Part shown: piece by piece, positions 1 through 8,639 of the stretch | How positions within the stretch are numbered: position 1 is the first letter of the stretch | Layout of the letters: each line of letters starts with the position of its first letter | DNA from: Vicinamibacterales bacterium | GTDB taxonomy: Bacteria; Acidobacteriota; Vicinamibacteria; Vicinamibacterales; CAVVIG01 | Direction of reading: 5' to 3' | Assembly (NCBI GenBank): GCA_025450765.1 | Contig: JANWLS010000191.1 | Span: 1 to 39,143, forward strand | DNA: 39,143 nt | Program-made: the position numbers and the translations under genes | The notes under the pieces: generated by a model | Databases searched by the model: none | What the model was told of the DNA's origin: nothing | Seen by the model: only the letters and a program-made list of their open reading frames with translations

Positions 1-2270
1 ATCAGGTTGTTGCGGTTGGCCGGCGTGAACGGCAGGATGTTGACGAACTCGGCTTCCTTGTCGGTCTCCTCCGGGAGCCGCATGATCACGAAGTTCGGCT
101 CCATCGGGTTCGACGCTTGCGGCCCGGATGATCCGACCGACACCTGGTTTGCGATGCTCCAGAGATCCTCCCGGTTGTAGAAGACCTCGGGATCCGTCAT
201 GTGATACAGCCCGTACGCCGTCGCCTGCACCTTCAGCAGCAGGTCCGGGTAACGCACGTGCTGGCGCAGGCCCGCCGGCATGTCGCTCGCCGGGTGAAAC
301 AGCGCCGGGAAGAGACGCTCGTACGCCTGGATGATCGGATCCGTCGGGTCGAACACATAGAAGGTGACCGTGCCGTCGTACGCATCGATCGTCACCTTCA
401 CGCTGTTCCGGATGTAATTGACCGACTGATCGCCGAGCTGATATTCGCGCGCGTACGGATACATGTCGGAGGTCGTGAACGCGTCGAGGATCCAGTACAG
501 GCGACCGCCGGGCGCCACCACCACGTAGGGGTCGGGATCGTAGGTCAGGAACGGCGCCAGCGTCTCCACCCGCTGGGCGATGTTGCGTCGCATCAGGATG
601 CGGCTGTCCGACGTCACGTCGTCGCTGAACGGAAGCTTGGTCAGGTCGCCGCGATCGATCGAGATGAGCAGCTTGCGGAAGAAGCCGCCGATCTGCACGC
701 CGCCGGTTCCCGCGTAGGTCGTGTACGCGTTGCTCTGCCCCTGCGGGTAGTTGAACTCCTTCTGGTGCGTGCGCACGTACACATCGGTGTTGGTGACCTC
801 GCCGTAATAGATTTCCGGCTGCGTCACCTTGATCGACGGGCTCGAGCTCTCCACCGGCATGTTCTTCAGGATGAGGTCCGGCATCCCTTCCGGCGTGAAC
901 CCGTTGACGGAGTTCATCGTCAGGCCGTAGCCGTGGGTGTAGATCAACTTGCTGTTGATCCAGTTCTGCCCGCCGGGCAGCTTGCCGAGGTTGAACTCGC
1001 GCGCGGCGAGCATCACTTCCCGTTCCCGCCCGCCGATGTTGTAGCGATCGATGTCGATCTGGGGAAAGTCGTAATACGTCCGGATCTCCTGGATCTGACG
1101 GAGCGTGTCGCGCAGCGCGCCGATGTCCCAGAGCCGCACGTTCTCGAGCGTGGCCCGGTTGTCGGGCACGTCGATCGCATCGACGCCCGGGTCGGCCGGG
1201 AACGAGTGGCGCGTAATCTTGTCGAGATCCAGCGCCGACTGGGTCATCGCGATGTTGTGGGCGATGAACGGCCGCTCGCGCACCAGCTCGTTGGGCTTGA
1301 CGATGAAGTTGCCGACGTACCAGCCGGCGATGGACATCCCGATATAGATGACGATCGCCGGGGCGACAGCGCCGATCATCCAGGTGAGGCGGCCTCGTCC
1401 GGCTGCGTTGACCAGGGCGGCGATCCCGCCGGCCGCCAGCGCAATCGTGACGATCAGCAGGCCGGGAATGAAGATGTGCGCGTCGGTGTAGTCCACGCCA
1501 GAGAAGATCTGGTTCGTGTCGTACAGCATGTCGAAGCGCGACAGCCACGTGCGCGCGGCGAGCACGAGCAGCAGGAGGCCGAACGTGGCCGAGAGCCCGC
1601 GCCACGAGCCGCTGCCCATGCTGAATCCGCGGTAGCCGATCGCCGGCCGGCGATCGATGACCGCGTAGAAGATGGCCGCCGCGAGCATCAGCAGGGCCAG
1701 CACGTTCAGCCAGCCGACGATCAGCTGCCACGCCGGAAGGCTGAACAGGTAGAACGTCGCCGGGTGGCCGAAGATCGGGTCGGCCGGCGTGCCGGCCGGT
1801 GCCGCCCCGTACCAGTACAGGGCGAACGTCGGCCACTCCGCCATGAGCCCCGCGCCGGCGATCAATCCGGCGAGCAGGGCAATCACGATCGTGGCCAGCT
1901 TGAGCACCGGGACGACCGGAAAGGTGAGCGGCTGGCCGTTGATCAGGATCGTGTTCGTCGACGAGATGTGCGACAGGTCGCGCGGGCGGAGCCAGGTGAA
2001 CGCGCCGTAGAGGATCAGGAATGTCGCGACCGCGAACACGGTGAAGACCGCACTCCGCAGGTCGAGCGAGGTCCAGAAGACGCTGCCGAACCCGAGCGCG
2101 GAAAACCAGAGCGAGTCGACGTAGAGTGAAATCGAGGTTCCGCTGCTGAGCAGCAGGACGAGAATGATGAGCGCCGCCGCGATGAGGCCACGATGGGAGC
2201 GGCGCCGGTGCGAGTGCGAGGGCCAGTCGATCACCGGCGGCTCGCCACCGGGACCGAAGCGTTCCGCCAT
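1..2270 (-). CDS. UPF0182 family large membrane protein (3' end outside window)
   Basis: The frame opens with ATG at 2270 on the minus strand and runs uninterrupted off the left edge, giving about 756 residues of a family usually near 900. The N-terminus is a short basic stretch followed by a hydrophobic segment (about residues 28-45), then further membrane segments; the family has about seven N-terminal helices and a large extracytoplasmic part. The last residues visible, FTPANRNNL, match the conserved family stretch PFTPxxRxN, which is the main reason for the assignment. A purine-rich ribosome site (AAGGAAGGGGA) lies 8 bases before the ATG, which supports this start. The biochemical function of UPF0182 proteins is unknown. 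The gene is divergent from the membrane-protein gene at 2437, with an AT-rich spot between them that could serve both. Confidence 0.9.
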   Translation of the reverse strand, partial: MAERFGPGGEPPVIDWPSHSHRRRSHRGLIAAALIILVLLLSSGTSISLYVDSLWFSALGFGSVFWTSLDLRSAVFTVFAVATFLILYGAFTWLRPRDLSHISSTNTILINGQPLTFPVVPVLKLATIVIALLAGLIAGAGLMAEWPTFALYWYGAAPAGTPADPIFGHPATFYLFSLPAWQLIVGWLNVLALLMLAAAIFYAVIDRRPAIGYRGFSMGSGSWRGLSATFGLLLLVLAARTWLSRFDMLYDTNQIFSGVDYTDAHIFIPGLLIVTIALAAGGIAALVNAAGRGRLTWMIGAVAPAIVIYIGMSIAGWYVGNFIVKPNELVRERPFIAHNIAMTQSALDLDKITRHSFPADPGVDAIDVPDNRATLENVRLWDIGALRDTLRQIQEIRTYYDFPQIDIDRYNIGGREREVMLAAREFNLGKLPGGQNWINSKLIYTHGYGLTMNSVNGFTPEGMPDLILKNMPVESSSPSIKVTQPEIYYGEVTNTDVYVRTHQKEFNYPQGQSNAYTTYAGTGGVQIGGFFRKLLISIDRGDLTKLPFSDDVTSDSRILMRRNIAQRVETLAPFLTYDPDPYVVVAPGGRLYWILDAFTTSDMYPYAREYQLGDQSVNYIRNSVKVTIDAYDGTVTFYVFDPTDPIIQAYERLFPALFHPASDMPAGLRQHVRYPDLLLKVQATAYGLYHMTDPEVFYNREDLWSIANQVSVGSSGPQASNPMEPNFVIMRLPEETDKEAEFVNILPFTPANRNNL

Positions 2271-2352
2271 GAAGAGATCCCCTTCCTTGCCGCCGCGCGA
2301 GACACGATCGCGCCTGCCGGCGGGTTCTCTGGTGCAGAGCTCGAGAACGGTC

Positions 2353-2360
2353 TATTATAA
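2353..2360. promoter_or_regulatory. AT-rich island with divergent -10 candidates
   Basis: Between the divergent UPF0182 and 2437 genes is the only AT-rich spot in the spacer. Read on the minus strand it contains a perfect TATAAT (2359-2354); read on the plus strand it contains TATTAT (2353-2358). I see no convincing -35 hexamer on either strand, so use as a promoter in either direction is inference. Confidence 0.45.
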
Positions 2361-2436
2361 CGGGCGGCCCATCCGGGTCGGGGAAGGCTCCTGCCGGCCC
2401 GGGCACGAGGCGGTCTGAACAAGGAGATTATTGTCG

Positions 2437-2907
2437 ATGAAGGTCGCGCAAGCGGTTCGAGATGGGCTGATGGCTTCGCTGGTGGCGCTCGGCCTGCTGA
2501 TAGCCTGCGGGCTCCTGGACGTCGCCCGGTCAGGGCGCGTGCCCGAGGCCTGGTCGGTGGCGGCGATGTTCCGCGACTGGCCTATTTATCTGATCATGGT
2601 GGTCTTCTACCTCGTGGTCAACTCGCTCATCGGCATCGCGTACGCGGCCGGGTTCGAGAAAATCGTCAAGGACTCGGGACCAGCGTGGGGCATGCTCTTC
2701 TCCCTGCCGCACATCGTGTTCACCGGCTACCTGGTCGGCTACCTGCCGTTCCTCGGCTTCTGGCCGGCGAATGCGGATCCCGGGCCCGGGCTGCTGTTCA
2801 TGAACATGTTCTTCACGGGCCCGTTCGTGCTCGTGTTCGCGCACTGGGCCTACGGCATCACGATGGGCATGCTGTACGACCCGATCGCCGAGCCGCGCAT
2901 CGGATAA
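2437..2907 (+). CDS. Four-helix integral membrane protein, unknown function
   Basis: The 156-residue product has four hydrophobic segments at roughly residues 8-26, 45-68, 78-103 and 108-135, so it is almost certainly an inner-membrane protein. The ATG at 2437 is preceded by a good AAGGAG ten bases upstream; a TTG two codons earlier would sit only four bases from that site and is less likely. I recognise no family; no catalytic motif or conserved charged pair stands out. It is divergent from the UPF0182 gene and is followed by a G-rich palindrome and then the ABC permease gene, so it is probably transcribed alone. Confidence 0.75.
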   Translation: MKVAQAVRDGLMASLVALGLLIACGLLDVARSGRVPEAWSVAAMFRDWPIYLIMVVFYLVVNSLIGIAYAAGFEKIVKDSGPAWGMLFSLPHIVFTGYLVGYLPFLGFWPANADPGPGLLFMNMFFTGPFVLVFAHWAYGITMGMLYDPIAEPRIG

Positions 2908-2926
2908 ATCAGCCTTCTTCATGTTC

Positions 2927-2949
2927 GCGGTGGGGCCAGCCCCCACCGC
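2927..2949. terminator. G-rich palindrome after the membrane-protein gene
   Basis: Perfect 9-base inverted repeat GCGGTGGGG / CCCCACCGC (2927-2935 and 2941-2949) with a 5-base loop, 19 bases after the stop at 2907. It has no T run, so it is not a classical intrinsic terminator, but position and strength suggest an end-of-transcript hairpin. The core GTGGGG...CCCCAC resembles the palindrome at 18576-18612. Confidence 0.5.
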
Positions 2950-3069
2950 TGTCCCCCCAACACGCGCCCGGGTCTCTGGCAGGCTCCGATGGGCCTGCGG
3001 CCGAACCCCGTCTCGATTCCCTCCGTCTAACCCTCGTATCGTCGTCCATCTTCGATCCGAGGAGTGCCC

Positions 3070-5535
3070 ATGGCCCGGTGGTGGCAGGATCTGCGGTTCG
3101 CCAGCCGCACGCTCATCAAGCAGCCCGGATTCTCGGCCGTGGCGATTCTGTCGCTGGCCCTGGGCATCGGCGCGAACACCGCCATCTTCAGCCTGCTGAA
3201 CTCGGTTTTTTCGAATCCCCTTGCCGTGTCGCAGCCCTCGCGGCTGGTGATGCTGTACACGACCGACCAGCGGAACCCCGGATTCCTGCCGATTTCCCGG
3301 CTCAATTTCGAGGACTACGGCAGGCAGGTCACGGCGTTCGCCGGCGTCGCCGGGTACGAGTTCGTCCCGCTCAATCTCGGTGCGGCATCCAGCAGCACGC
3401 CGGAGGTGGTGGCCGGTGCGATGGTGAGCGGGAACTACTTCTCGCTGCTGGGCGTGAAGCCGGCGCTCGGACGGTTCTTTCTGCCCGAGGAAGATCAGGT
3501 GGCCGACCGCGATCCGGTCGTCGTGCTCGGCGATGCCCTCTGGCGGACACGGTTCGGCGCCGACCCTGGCATCGTCGGACGAACCATCCAGTTGGACGGT
3601 ATGCGGTTCACGGTGATCGGCGTGGCTCCGCCGACGTTCTCCGGCGTCGACGTCGGTCTCCAGCTGGGGGCGTGGGTGCCGATGATGATGCACCACCGCG
3701 TGAGGCCGAACGACGCGGAGATGTTCGATTCCCGGCGAGCCCTGATGTTTTCCGCCTTCGGGCGACTGAAGCCTGGCGTGACCGTTGCGCAGGCCGAGGC
3801 GCAGGTGCAGGCGGTCGGTGCGAGGCTGGCGTCCACGTATCCGGATGATAACAAGGGCCGCGGCGGCCGGATCCTGCCGCTGACTGAGGCCTCGATCAAC
3901 CCGAACGCCAGGAACGTCTTCACGATGGCCGGCACGATCCTGATGCTCGTCGTCGGTCTCGTCCTGCTCATCGCGTGTGCGAACGTCGCGAACCTGCTGC
4001 TCGCGCGCGCCACGGCCCGGCGCCGCGAAATCGCCGTGAGAGTGTCGCTTGGCGCCAGCCGCTGGCAGCTCGCGCGTCAGTTGATGACGGAGAGCATGCT
4101 GTTGGCGATCATCGCCGGCGCGCTCGGCCTGGCGATTGGCGTCTGGGTTCGCAACCTGCTCTGGAGCCTTCGGCCGGCGACCACAGGTCCGTTCGTGCTC
4201 GCGCTCGGGCCCGCCATCGACGCGCGCGTGCTCGTGTTCACGCTCGCACTGGCCGTCGCGGTGGGCGTGCTCTTCGGCCTGGCGCCGGCGATCCAGGCCA
4301 CACGGCCGAACCTGGTGACGGATCTGAAAGATCGCTCCAGCCAGGTCAGCGACCTGCACGGCCGGTTCAGCCTCCGGCGCCTACTCGTCGTGGCGCAAGT
4401 GGCGCTCTCGTTCGTGGCACTGGTGGGCGCCGGTCTCTTCGTGCGCAGCCTGGCGAATGCCCAGCGGATCGATCCCGGGTTCCGTACCTCGGGCATCGCC
4501 GTGATGAGCTTCAACCTCGAATCCCAGGGCTACGACGAGCCGCGTGGACGCGCGTTCGATCGGCAGGTGATCGAACGGGTCGGCGGGCTGCCCGGTGTGC
4601 GGCACGCGAGCCTGGCGACCGTGCTGCCGCTCGGCGGCGGCGGTCTCGCGCGAACGGTGTTTCTCGACGGGCAGGATACGAGCAACAACCGCAATGGGGT
4701 GCTCGTGCTGACGAGCGCCGTCACGCCGGGATATTTCCAGACCCTCGGTGTTCCGCTCCGGCGCGGGCGCGACGTCGCCGGAACGGATCTGGCTGGTGCC
4801 CCGCGCGTGGCGGTCGTGACCGAGGCCATGGTCAAGCGCTTCTGGCCGAATCGCGATCCGATCGGGCAGCGCTTCCGTTTCTTCGGTCAGCATGACCCGC
4901 TCGAGGTGGTCGGTGTGGTCGCCGACAGCAAGTTCGGGTCGCTCGGCGAAGAGCCCCGGCCGTGTGCCTACCTCCCGCTCAGCCAGAACTACGCGGGGCA
5001 GGTGTCGTTGATCGCCTGGACCTCCGGCGACGCGGACGCCGCGCTCGGCAGCATTCGCTCGACGGTGCAGGCGCTCGATCCCAATCTGCCGCTCACCAAC
5101 GTGACGACGATGGCGCAGGTGCTGGACCAGTCGCTGTGGGTGCCCCGGATGGGCGCGATGCTGTTGGGGGCCTTCGGCCTGCTGGCGCTGCTGCTGGCGG
5201 CGCTCGGGTTATACGGCCTGATGGCTTACGTGGTGATGCAGCGGACGCAGGAAATCGGCGTCCGCATGGCGCTCGGCGCCTCGGCCGCGAACGTGCGCCG
5301 CCTGGTGGTGCGCCAGGGGCTGGTGCTGGCGCTCACGGGGATCGTCATCGGCGCGCTGGCCGGCTTCGGGCTGGCGCGGGCAGCGTCAGGTCTGCTGTAC
5401 AACGTGAGCGCGCTCGACGTGCCGACGTTCACGATCATCCCCGTGCTGCTCATCCTTGTGGCGCTCGTGGCCGCGTTCCTGCCGGCACGGCGCGCCACCA
5501 GGATCGATCCGCTCGAGGCGCTGCGTTACGACTAG
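3070..5535 (+). CDS. ADOP/MacB-type ABC transporter permease (orphan)
   Basis: The 821-residue protein has two MacB periplasmic-core plus FtsX halves. Residues about 5-40 (DLRFASRTLIKQPGFS, then a membrane helix) are the hallmark N-terminus of the acidobacterial duplicated orphan permease family. The first FtsX block with three helices lies near residues 280-395, a further helix near 440, and the second FtsX block near 705-815, ending in the usual PARRATRIDPLEALRYD-type tail. ATG at 3070 is chosen because GAGGAG (3059-3064) lies five bases before it; a GTG at 3064 lies inside that site. Such permeases work with a MacB/LolD-like ATPase in efflux or extraction of envelope substrates. No ATPase is adjacent; the nearest is at 34458. 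The PadR-like domain found on some relatives is absent. Confidence 0.93.
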   Translation: MARWWQDLRFASRTLIKQPGFSAVAILSLALGIGANTAIFSLLNSVFSNPLAVSQPSRLVMLYTTDQRNPGFLPISRLNFEDYGRQVTAFAGVAGYEFVPLNLGAASSSTPEVVAGAMVSGNYFSLLGVKPALGRFFLPEEDQVADRDPVVVLGDALWRTRFGADPGIVGRTIQLDGMRFTVIGVAPPTFSGVDVGLQLGAWVPMMMHHRVRPNDAEMFDSRRALMFSAFGRLKPGVTVAQAEAQVQAVGARLASTYPDDNKGRGGRILPLTEASINPNARNVFTMAGTILMLVVGLVLLIACANVANLLLARATARRREIAVRVSLGASRWQLARQLMTESMLLAIIAGALGLAIGVWVRNLLWSLRPATTGPFVLALGPAIDARVLVFTLALAVAVGVLFGLAPAIQATRPNLVTDLKDRSSQVSDLHGRFSLRRLLVVAQVALSFVALVGAGLFVRSLANAQRIDPGFRTSGIAVMSFNLESQGYDEPRGRAFDRQVIERVGGLPGVRHASLATVLPLGGGGLARTVFLDGQDTSNNRNGVLVLTSAVTPGYFQTLGVPLRRGRDVAGTDLAGAPRVAVVTEAMVKRFWPNRDPIGQRFRFFGQHDPLEVVGVVADSKFGSLGEEPRPCAYLPLSQNYAGQVSLIAWTSGDADAALGSIRSTVQALDPNLPLTNVTTMAQVLDQSLWVPRMGAMLLGAFGLLALLLAALGLYGLMAYVVMQRTQEIGVRMALGASAANVRRLVVRQGLVLALTGIVIGALAGFGLARAASGLLYNVSALDVPTFTIIPVLLILVALVAAFLPARRATRIDPLEALRYD

Positions 5536-5548
5536 CGGCCGGGCGCGT

Positions 5549-5579
5549 GGGACGATCGGTTCACGCGTTCGATCGTCCC
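5549..5579. terminator. Bidirectional hairpin between convergent genes
   Basis: Perfect 10-base inverted repeat GGGACGATCG / CGATCGTCCC (5549-5558 and 5570-5579) with an 11-base loop, 13 bases after the permease stop. The right arm and most of the loop lie inside the last codons of the convergent 59-residue gene. There is no T tract, so terminator function is inferred from position. Confidence 0.5.
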
Positions 5580-5740
5580 GCCATCACCTTCAGCGCGATC
5601 GCGAACAGCAGGAAGCCTACCGCACCCCGCCAGTAGCCGACCGGGGGAATGCCAAGCACTCCGTGGGTGAACGCCAGTACGGACCCCACGACGAACGCGG
5701 CCGCCGCGAGCAGGATCAACAGCCAGGAGAGTGTGTGCAT
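5561..5740 (-). CDS. Small two-helix membrane protein, 59 residues
   Basis: The minus-strand frame from ATG 5740 to TGA 5561 encodes a 59-residue protein with two clear hydrophobic helices, about residues 4-25 and 37-53, joined by a loop with GIPPVGYWRG. The composition is that of a real small membrane protein rather than an antisense shadow: a leading MHT, long runs of L/A/V and a basic tail MAGRSNA. There is no Shine-Dalgarno sequence; instead an extended -10 motif (TGC-TATTAT) ends six bases before the ATG, which predicts a leaderless message. Function unknown. The family is not recognised, but small two-helix proteins of this type are common in Acidobacteriota. Confidence 0.7.
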   Translation of the reverse strand: MHTLSWLLILLAAAAFVVGSVLAFTHGVLGIPPVGYWRGAVGFLLFAIALKVMAGRSNA

Positions 5741-5746
5741 CGCGGC

Positions 5747-5755
5747 ATAATAGCA
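5747..5755 (-). promoter_or_regulatory. Extended -10 motif just before the 59-residue gene
   Basis: On the minus strand TGC (5755-5753) is followed by TATTAT (5752-5747), five of six matches to TATAAT, and six bases separate it from the ATG at 5740. Transcription would begin at or next to the start codon. Confidence 0.55.
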
Positions 5756-5791
5756 GAGCTGCCGAATCCCCCATCGGCCGTTGCCGACGCA

Positions 5792-5800
5792 TGGTAAGTT
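5792..5800 (+). promoter_or_regulatory. Possible extended -10 for the histidine kinase gene
   Basis: TGG-TAAGTT at 5792-5800, 32 bases before the kinase ATG, has the TGN-TANNNT form seen before other genes here but would leave a short leader of about 25 bases. No -35 hexamer and no Shine-Dalgarno sequence are evident. Confidence 0.3.
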
Positions 5801-5832
5801 AGGAACTGGCGCCCGCCCCCGGCATCATTCAG

Positions 5833-8106
5833 ATGGCTGCAGTTCCACGCACGCCGCGTCGTTCCGATCGTCCGCTTCGATCCTGGGTACCCTACTTCGT
5901 ACTCGTCGTGTCGGTGCTGATCACCGTCGGCGCCACCGGCTATATCGCGGTCGCCGCGCATCTGCGGGATCGCACCCGGTTCCAGGGCGCGGTCCAGGAC
6001 GTCAGCAGCAGCGTCGAAGGGCGGATCTCCACCTACACCACGCTCCTGCACGCGGGCGCCGGCCTGTTCGCCGACGATGACCAGGAGTCGCGGCGCGGCT
6101 TCCGCGCGTTCGTCGATCGGCTGGACCTGCCGTCGCGTTATCCGGGCGTGACGGGCATCGGATACCTCGCCCGCGTCACCGACGCGAACCGGGCCGCGCT
6201 CAAGCGCTACATGGCCGATCAGGGCCTGCCCGATTTCCAGATCGAACCGGCCGGCGACCGCGCCGAGTATTACCCGGTCATCTATTTCGAAACCTCGTCG
6301 CCAGGCGCACCGGACGTGGTCGGGCAGGATCGCTGGCTCGATCCGGCGAGGCGTGCCGCGATGGAGCAGGCGCGCGACTACGGCGTGGCTGTCGCGTCGG
6401 CGCCGGTGCCGACGCTGGGTCACACCGAATCGGCGGAGCGCCGGGGCGTCGTGATTTATGAGCCGGTCTATCGCGGCGGCACCGTGCCGAAGACCGTGTC
6501 CGCACGCCGCGAGAACCTGATCGGGTTCGTCTTCGGGCCGCTGCGTACCGGCACGATTATCGACGGCATCATGCGCCAGCAGGACCGGTATCACATCGGC
6601 GTGCGCGTGTACGACGCGGCGGGCACCGGTCCACAGGATCGGCTCTACGACAAGCTGCCGGCGATGGGTCGCCTGACCTTCGGCCCGCAGCTCGAGACCA
6701 CCTCATCCATCACCGTGGCCGGCCGCCTCTGGAATCTCTCGTTCGCCACCGGGCCCGAGTTCTATCGCGAATCGACCGCGCGCCAGTTGCCGTTGATCCT
6801 CGCGGGCGGCGTGATTCTCAGCTTGATCCTCTTCGGGGCGGCGCGCTCGGAGGCGCGCGCGCGAACGACCGCCGAGCGTGCGGCTGCCGAGCTCCGCGTC
6901 TCCGAGGAAGAGCTCCGCGAGAGCGAAGCGCGACTGCGCCGCCTGGTCGACGCCAACATCATCGGCATCATCATGGCCGGCCTCGACGGCCGGATCATCG
7001 AGGCCAACGACGCCTTTCTCGAGATCGTCGACTACAGTCCGGCCGACCTGAGGGCCGGCATCGTCACCTGGCGGCTGCTGAAATCGGGCGAGCACGGGCC
7101 GACCATCGAACGGATCATCGAGGAGACGCGCAGGCTGGGCCGGCACGAGCCATTCGAGGCCGAATGCATCCGCCGCGACGGCCGCTTCGTGCCGGTGCTC
7201 GTCGGGGCGGCCTTTCTCGGCGGGCGCCAGAATCTCGTCGTCGCGTTCCTGCTGGACCTCACCGATCGGAAGCACGCCGAGCGCGAGCGCGAGCAGTTGC
7301 TCGAGCGCGAGCGCCAGGCGCACGCCGAGGCGCAGGCGGCCAACCGCGCGAAGGACGCGTTCCTCGCCACGGTCTCGCACGAGCTTCGCACGCCGCTGAA
7401 CGCGATTCTCGGCTGGGCGAAGATGCTGCGGATGGGCCAGCTGGAACCGGGTCGCCAGGAGCGGGCGCTCGAAGTGATCGAGCGGAACGCGCAAACGCAG
7501 GTGCGCCTCATCGAGGATCTCCTCGATATCTCGCGCGTGACCACCGGTAAGCTGCGGCTCGAGATGCAGACGATCGACCTGGGGCCGGTCCTGCTCGCGG
7601 CGCTCGACTCGGTTCGCCCGGCCGCCGATGCCAAGGGCGTCACCATCGAGACGCAGCTGGCGCCCTTCCCCGGCCTGGTGATGGGCGATGCCGAGCGGCT
7701 GCAGCAGGTGTTCTGGAACATCCTGTCGAACGCGATCAAGTTCACGCCGCACGGGGGCGATGCGGTCCTGTCGCTCCAGCGCGTGGACGATGCGCTGGAA
7801 GTGCGGGTCGCCGATACAGGGATGGGTATTCCAGCGGACTTCCTGCCGCACGTCTTCGAGCCGTTCCGGCAAGGCGACAGCTCGACCACTCGGGCGCACG
7901 GCGGCGTCGGGCTGGGCCTGGCGATCGTGCGCCACCTCGTGGAGCTGCACGGCGGCACGATCCGGGCCGAGAGCGCGGGCACGGGCCGCGGCGCCACCTT
8001 CATCATCCGGCTCCCCGTGCGGGCGGCCACCGAGCTGATGCTGCCGCCCGGCCGCGAAACGGCCGCCGTCGTGCGCGTCGAAGGACGCGAACAGCACCAG
8101 GAATAG
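5833..8106 (+). CDS. CHASE-PAS sensor histidine kinase
   Basis: The 757-residue membrane kinase has, in order: helix about 20-42; an extracytoplasmic CHASE domain about 65-290 (ligand sensing); helix about 322-342; a short coiled coil about 345-365; a PAS domain about 366-480; a second coiled coil; HisKA with the phospho-acceptor in SHELRTP (His516); and HATPase_c with N box NILSNAIKFTP, G1 DTGMGIP and G2 GVGLGLAI. It should autophosphorylate and pass phosphate to a separate response regulator. There is no receiver domain in the protein and no response regulator gene nearby, so its partner is unknown. The ATG at 5833 has no ribosome site; the next plausible starts would remove the first helix, so this one is kept. 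It converges on the GNAT gene with 35 bases between the stops. Confidence 0.93.
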   Translation: MAAVPRTPRRSDRPLRSWVPYFVLVVSVLITVGATGYIAVAAHLRDRTRFQGAVQDVSSSVEGRISTYTTLLHAGAGLFADDDQESRRGFRAFVDRLDLPSRYPGVTGIGYLARVTDANRAALKRYMADQGLPDFQIEPAGDRAEYYPVIYFETSSPGAPDVVGQDRWLDPARRAAMEQARDYGVAVASAPVPTLGHTESAERRGVVIYEPVYRGGTVPKTVSARRENLIGFVFGPLRTGTIIDGIMRQQDRYHIGVRVYDAAGTGPQDRLYDKLPAMGRLTFGPQLETTSSITVAGRLWNLSFATGPEFYRESTARQLPLILAGGVILSLILFGAARSEARARTTAERAAAELRVSEEELRESEARLRRLVDANIIGIIMAGLDGRIIEANDAFLEIVDYSPADLRAGIVTWRLLKSGEHGPTIERIIEETRRLGRHEPFEAECIRRDGRFVPVLVGAAFLGGRQNLVVAFLLDLTDRKHAEREREQLLERERQAHAEAQAANRAKDAFLATVSHELRTPLNAILGWAKMLRMGQLEPGRQERALEVIERNAQTQVRLIEDLLDISRVTTGKLRLEMQTIDLGPVLLAALDSVRPAADAKGVTIETQLAPFPGLVMGDAERLQQVFWNILSNAIKFTPHGGDAVLSLQRVDDALEVRVADTGMGIPADFLPHVFEPFRQGDSSTTRAHGGVGLGLAIVRHLVELHGGTIRAESAGTGRGATFIIRLPVRAATELMLPPGRETAAVVRVEGREQHQE

Positions 8107-8141
8107 CTCGCCTCTTCCGCTGCCGCCGGGCGAATGGGCCG

Positions 8142-8627
8142 TTAGACGGTGGAATCTCGTGGCGGGTTGCTGTCGTCTCGGGGTGCGACGGTCTTGCTCA
8201 TGAAGACGCGCGCGACACCCTGTTCGGTCCGTCGGGCCGTCTCGACGAAGCCGCGGGCGCGATAGAAGCGCTGGTTCTCCGTCATCAGCTCGTGTGTGTA
8301 GAGCCGGACGGCGGGAAGGTGGCGAGCGCGCGCCTGTGCCTCGGCGAAAGCCAGCAGGCGGGTGCCGAGGCCGGTACCCTGACGGTCCGGCCGCACGGCG
8401 ACGTTTTCGATCAGGAGGGATTGTTCCTCGGGCTCGAGGACGAGCACACCGACGATGTGTCCGTCATCCTCGGCTACGTGCACGGAGCCGGCGGCCATCA
8501 GCCGGCTGTAGTCGGCCGTCATTGGGAGCGGCGGGCGGCCGATCCGCGGCACGTCGTGCGCATAGGCCTCGTGCACGCATCGTTCGACCGCTTCGCGATC
8601 GTCCGCGACCGCCAGCCGGATCCTCAA
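8142..8627 (-). CDS. GNAT family N-acetyltransferase
   Basis: The 161-residue protein is a single GNAT domain: beta1 IRLAVADD at the very N-terminus, the central VAVRPDRQGTGLGTRLL with the acetyl-CoA loop Q-G-T-G-L-G (about residues 75-92), and the C-terminal NQRFYRARGF motif (about 119-128). It transfers an acetyl group from acetyl-CoA to an amine that cannot be predicted. The start is a TTG at 8627, since an in-frame stop lies 12 bases upstream and any later start would remove beta1; this is the only TTG start I call in the window. It lies 12 bases after the stop of the monoheme cytochrome gene, so it is the last gene of that operon, although no functional link to the cytochromes is obvious. 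Confidence 0.88.
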   Translation of the reverse strand: MRIRLAVADDREAVERCVHEAYAHDVPRIGRPPLPMTADYSRLMAAGSVHVAEDDGHIVGVLVLEPEEQSLLIENVAVRPDRQGTGLGTRLLAFAEAQARARHLPAVRLYTHELMTENQRFYRARGFVETARRTEQGVARVFMSKTVAPRDDSNPPRDSTV

Positions 8628-8639
8628 GCCTTCACCATA

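Noticed and set aside
201-2129. Long plus-strand open frame of 642 codons
   Set aside because: It is antisense to the UPF0182 gene in the same codon register. The product is arginine/aspartate/histidine-rich with no domain, as expected of a GC-rich shadow.
2908-3069. Small open frame from the ATG at 2921
   Set aside because: It starts in the G-rich palindrome and runs out of frame into the permease gene with proline/arginine-rich composition.
2530-4359. Long minus-strand open frame opposite the membrane-protein and permease genes
   Set aside because: It spans two well-supported plus-strand genes, has shadow-like composition and no recognisable domain.
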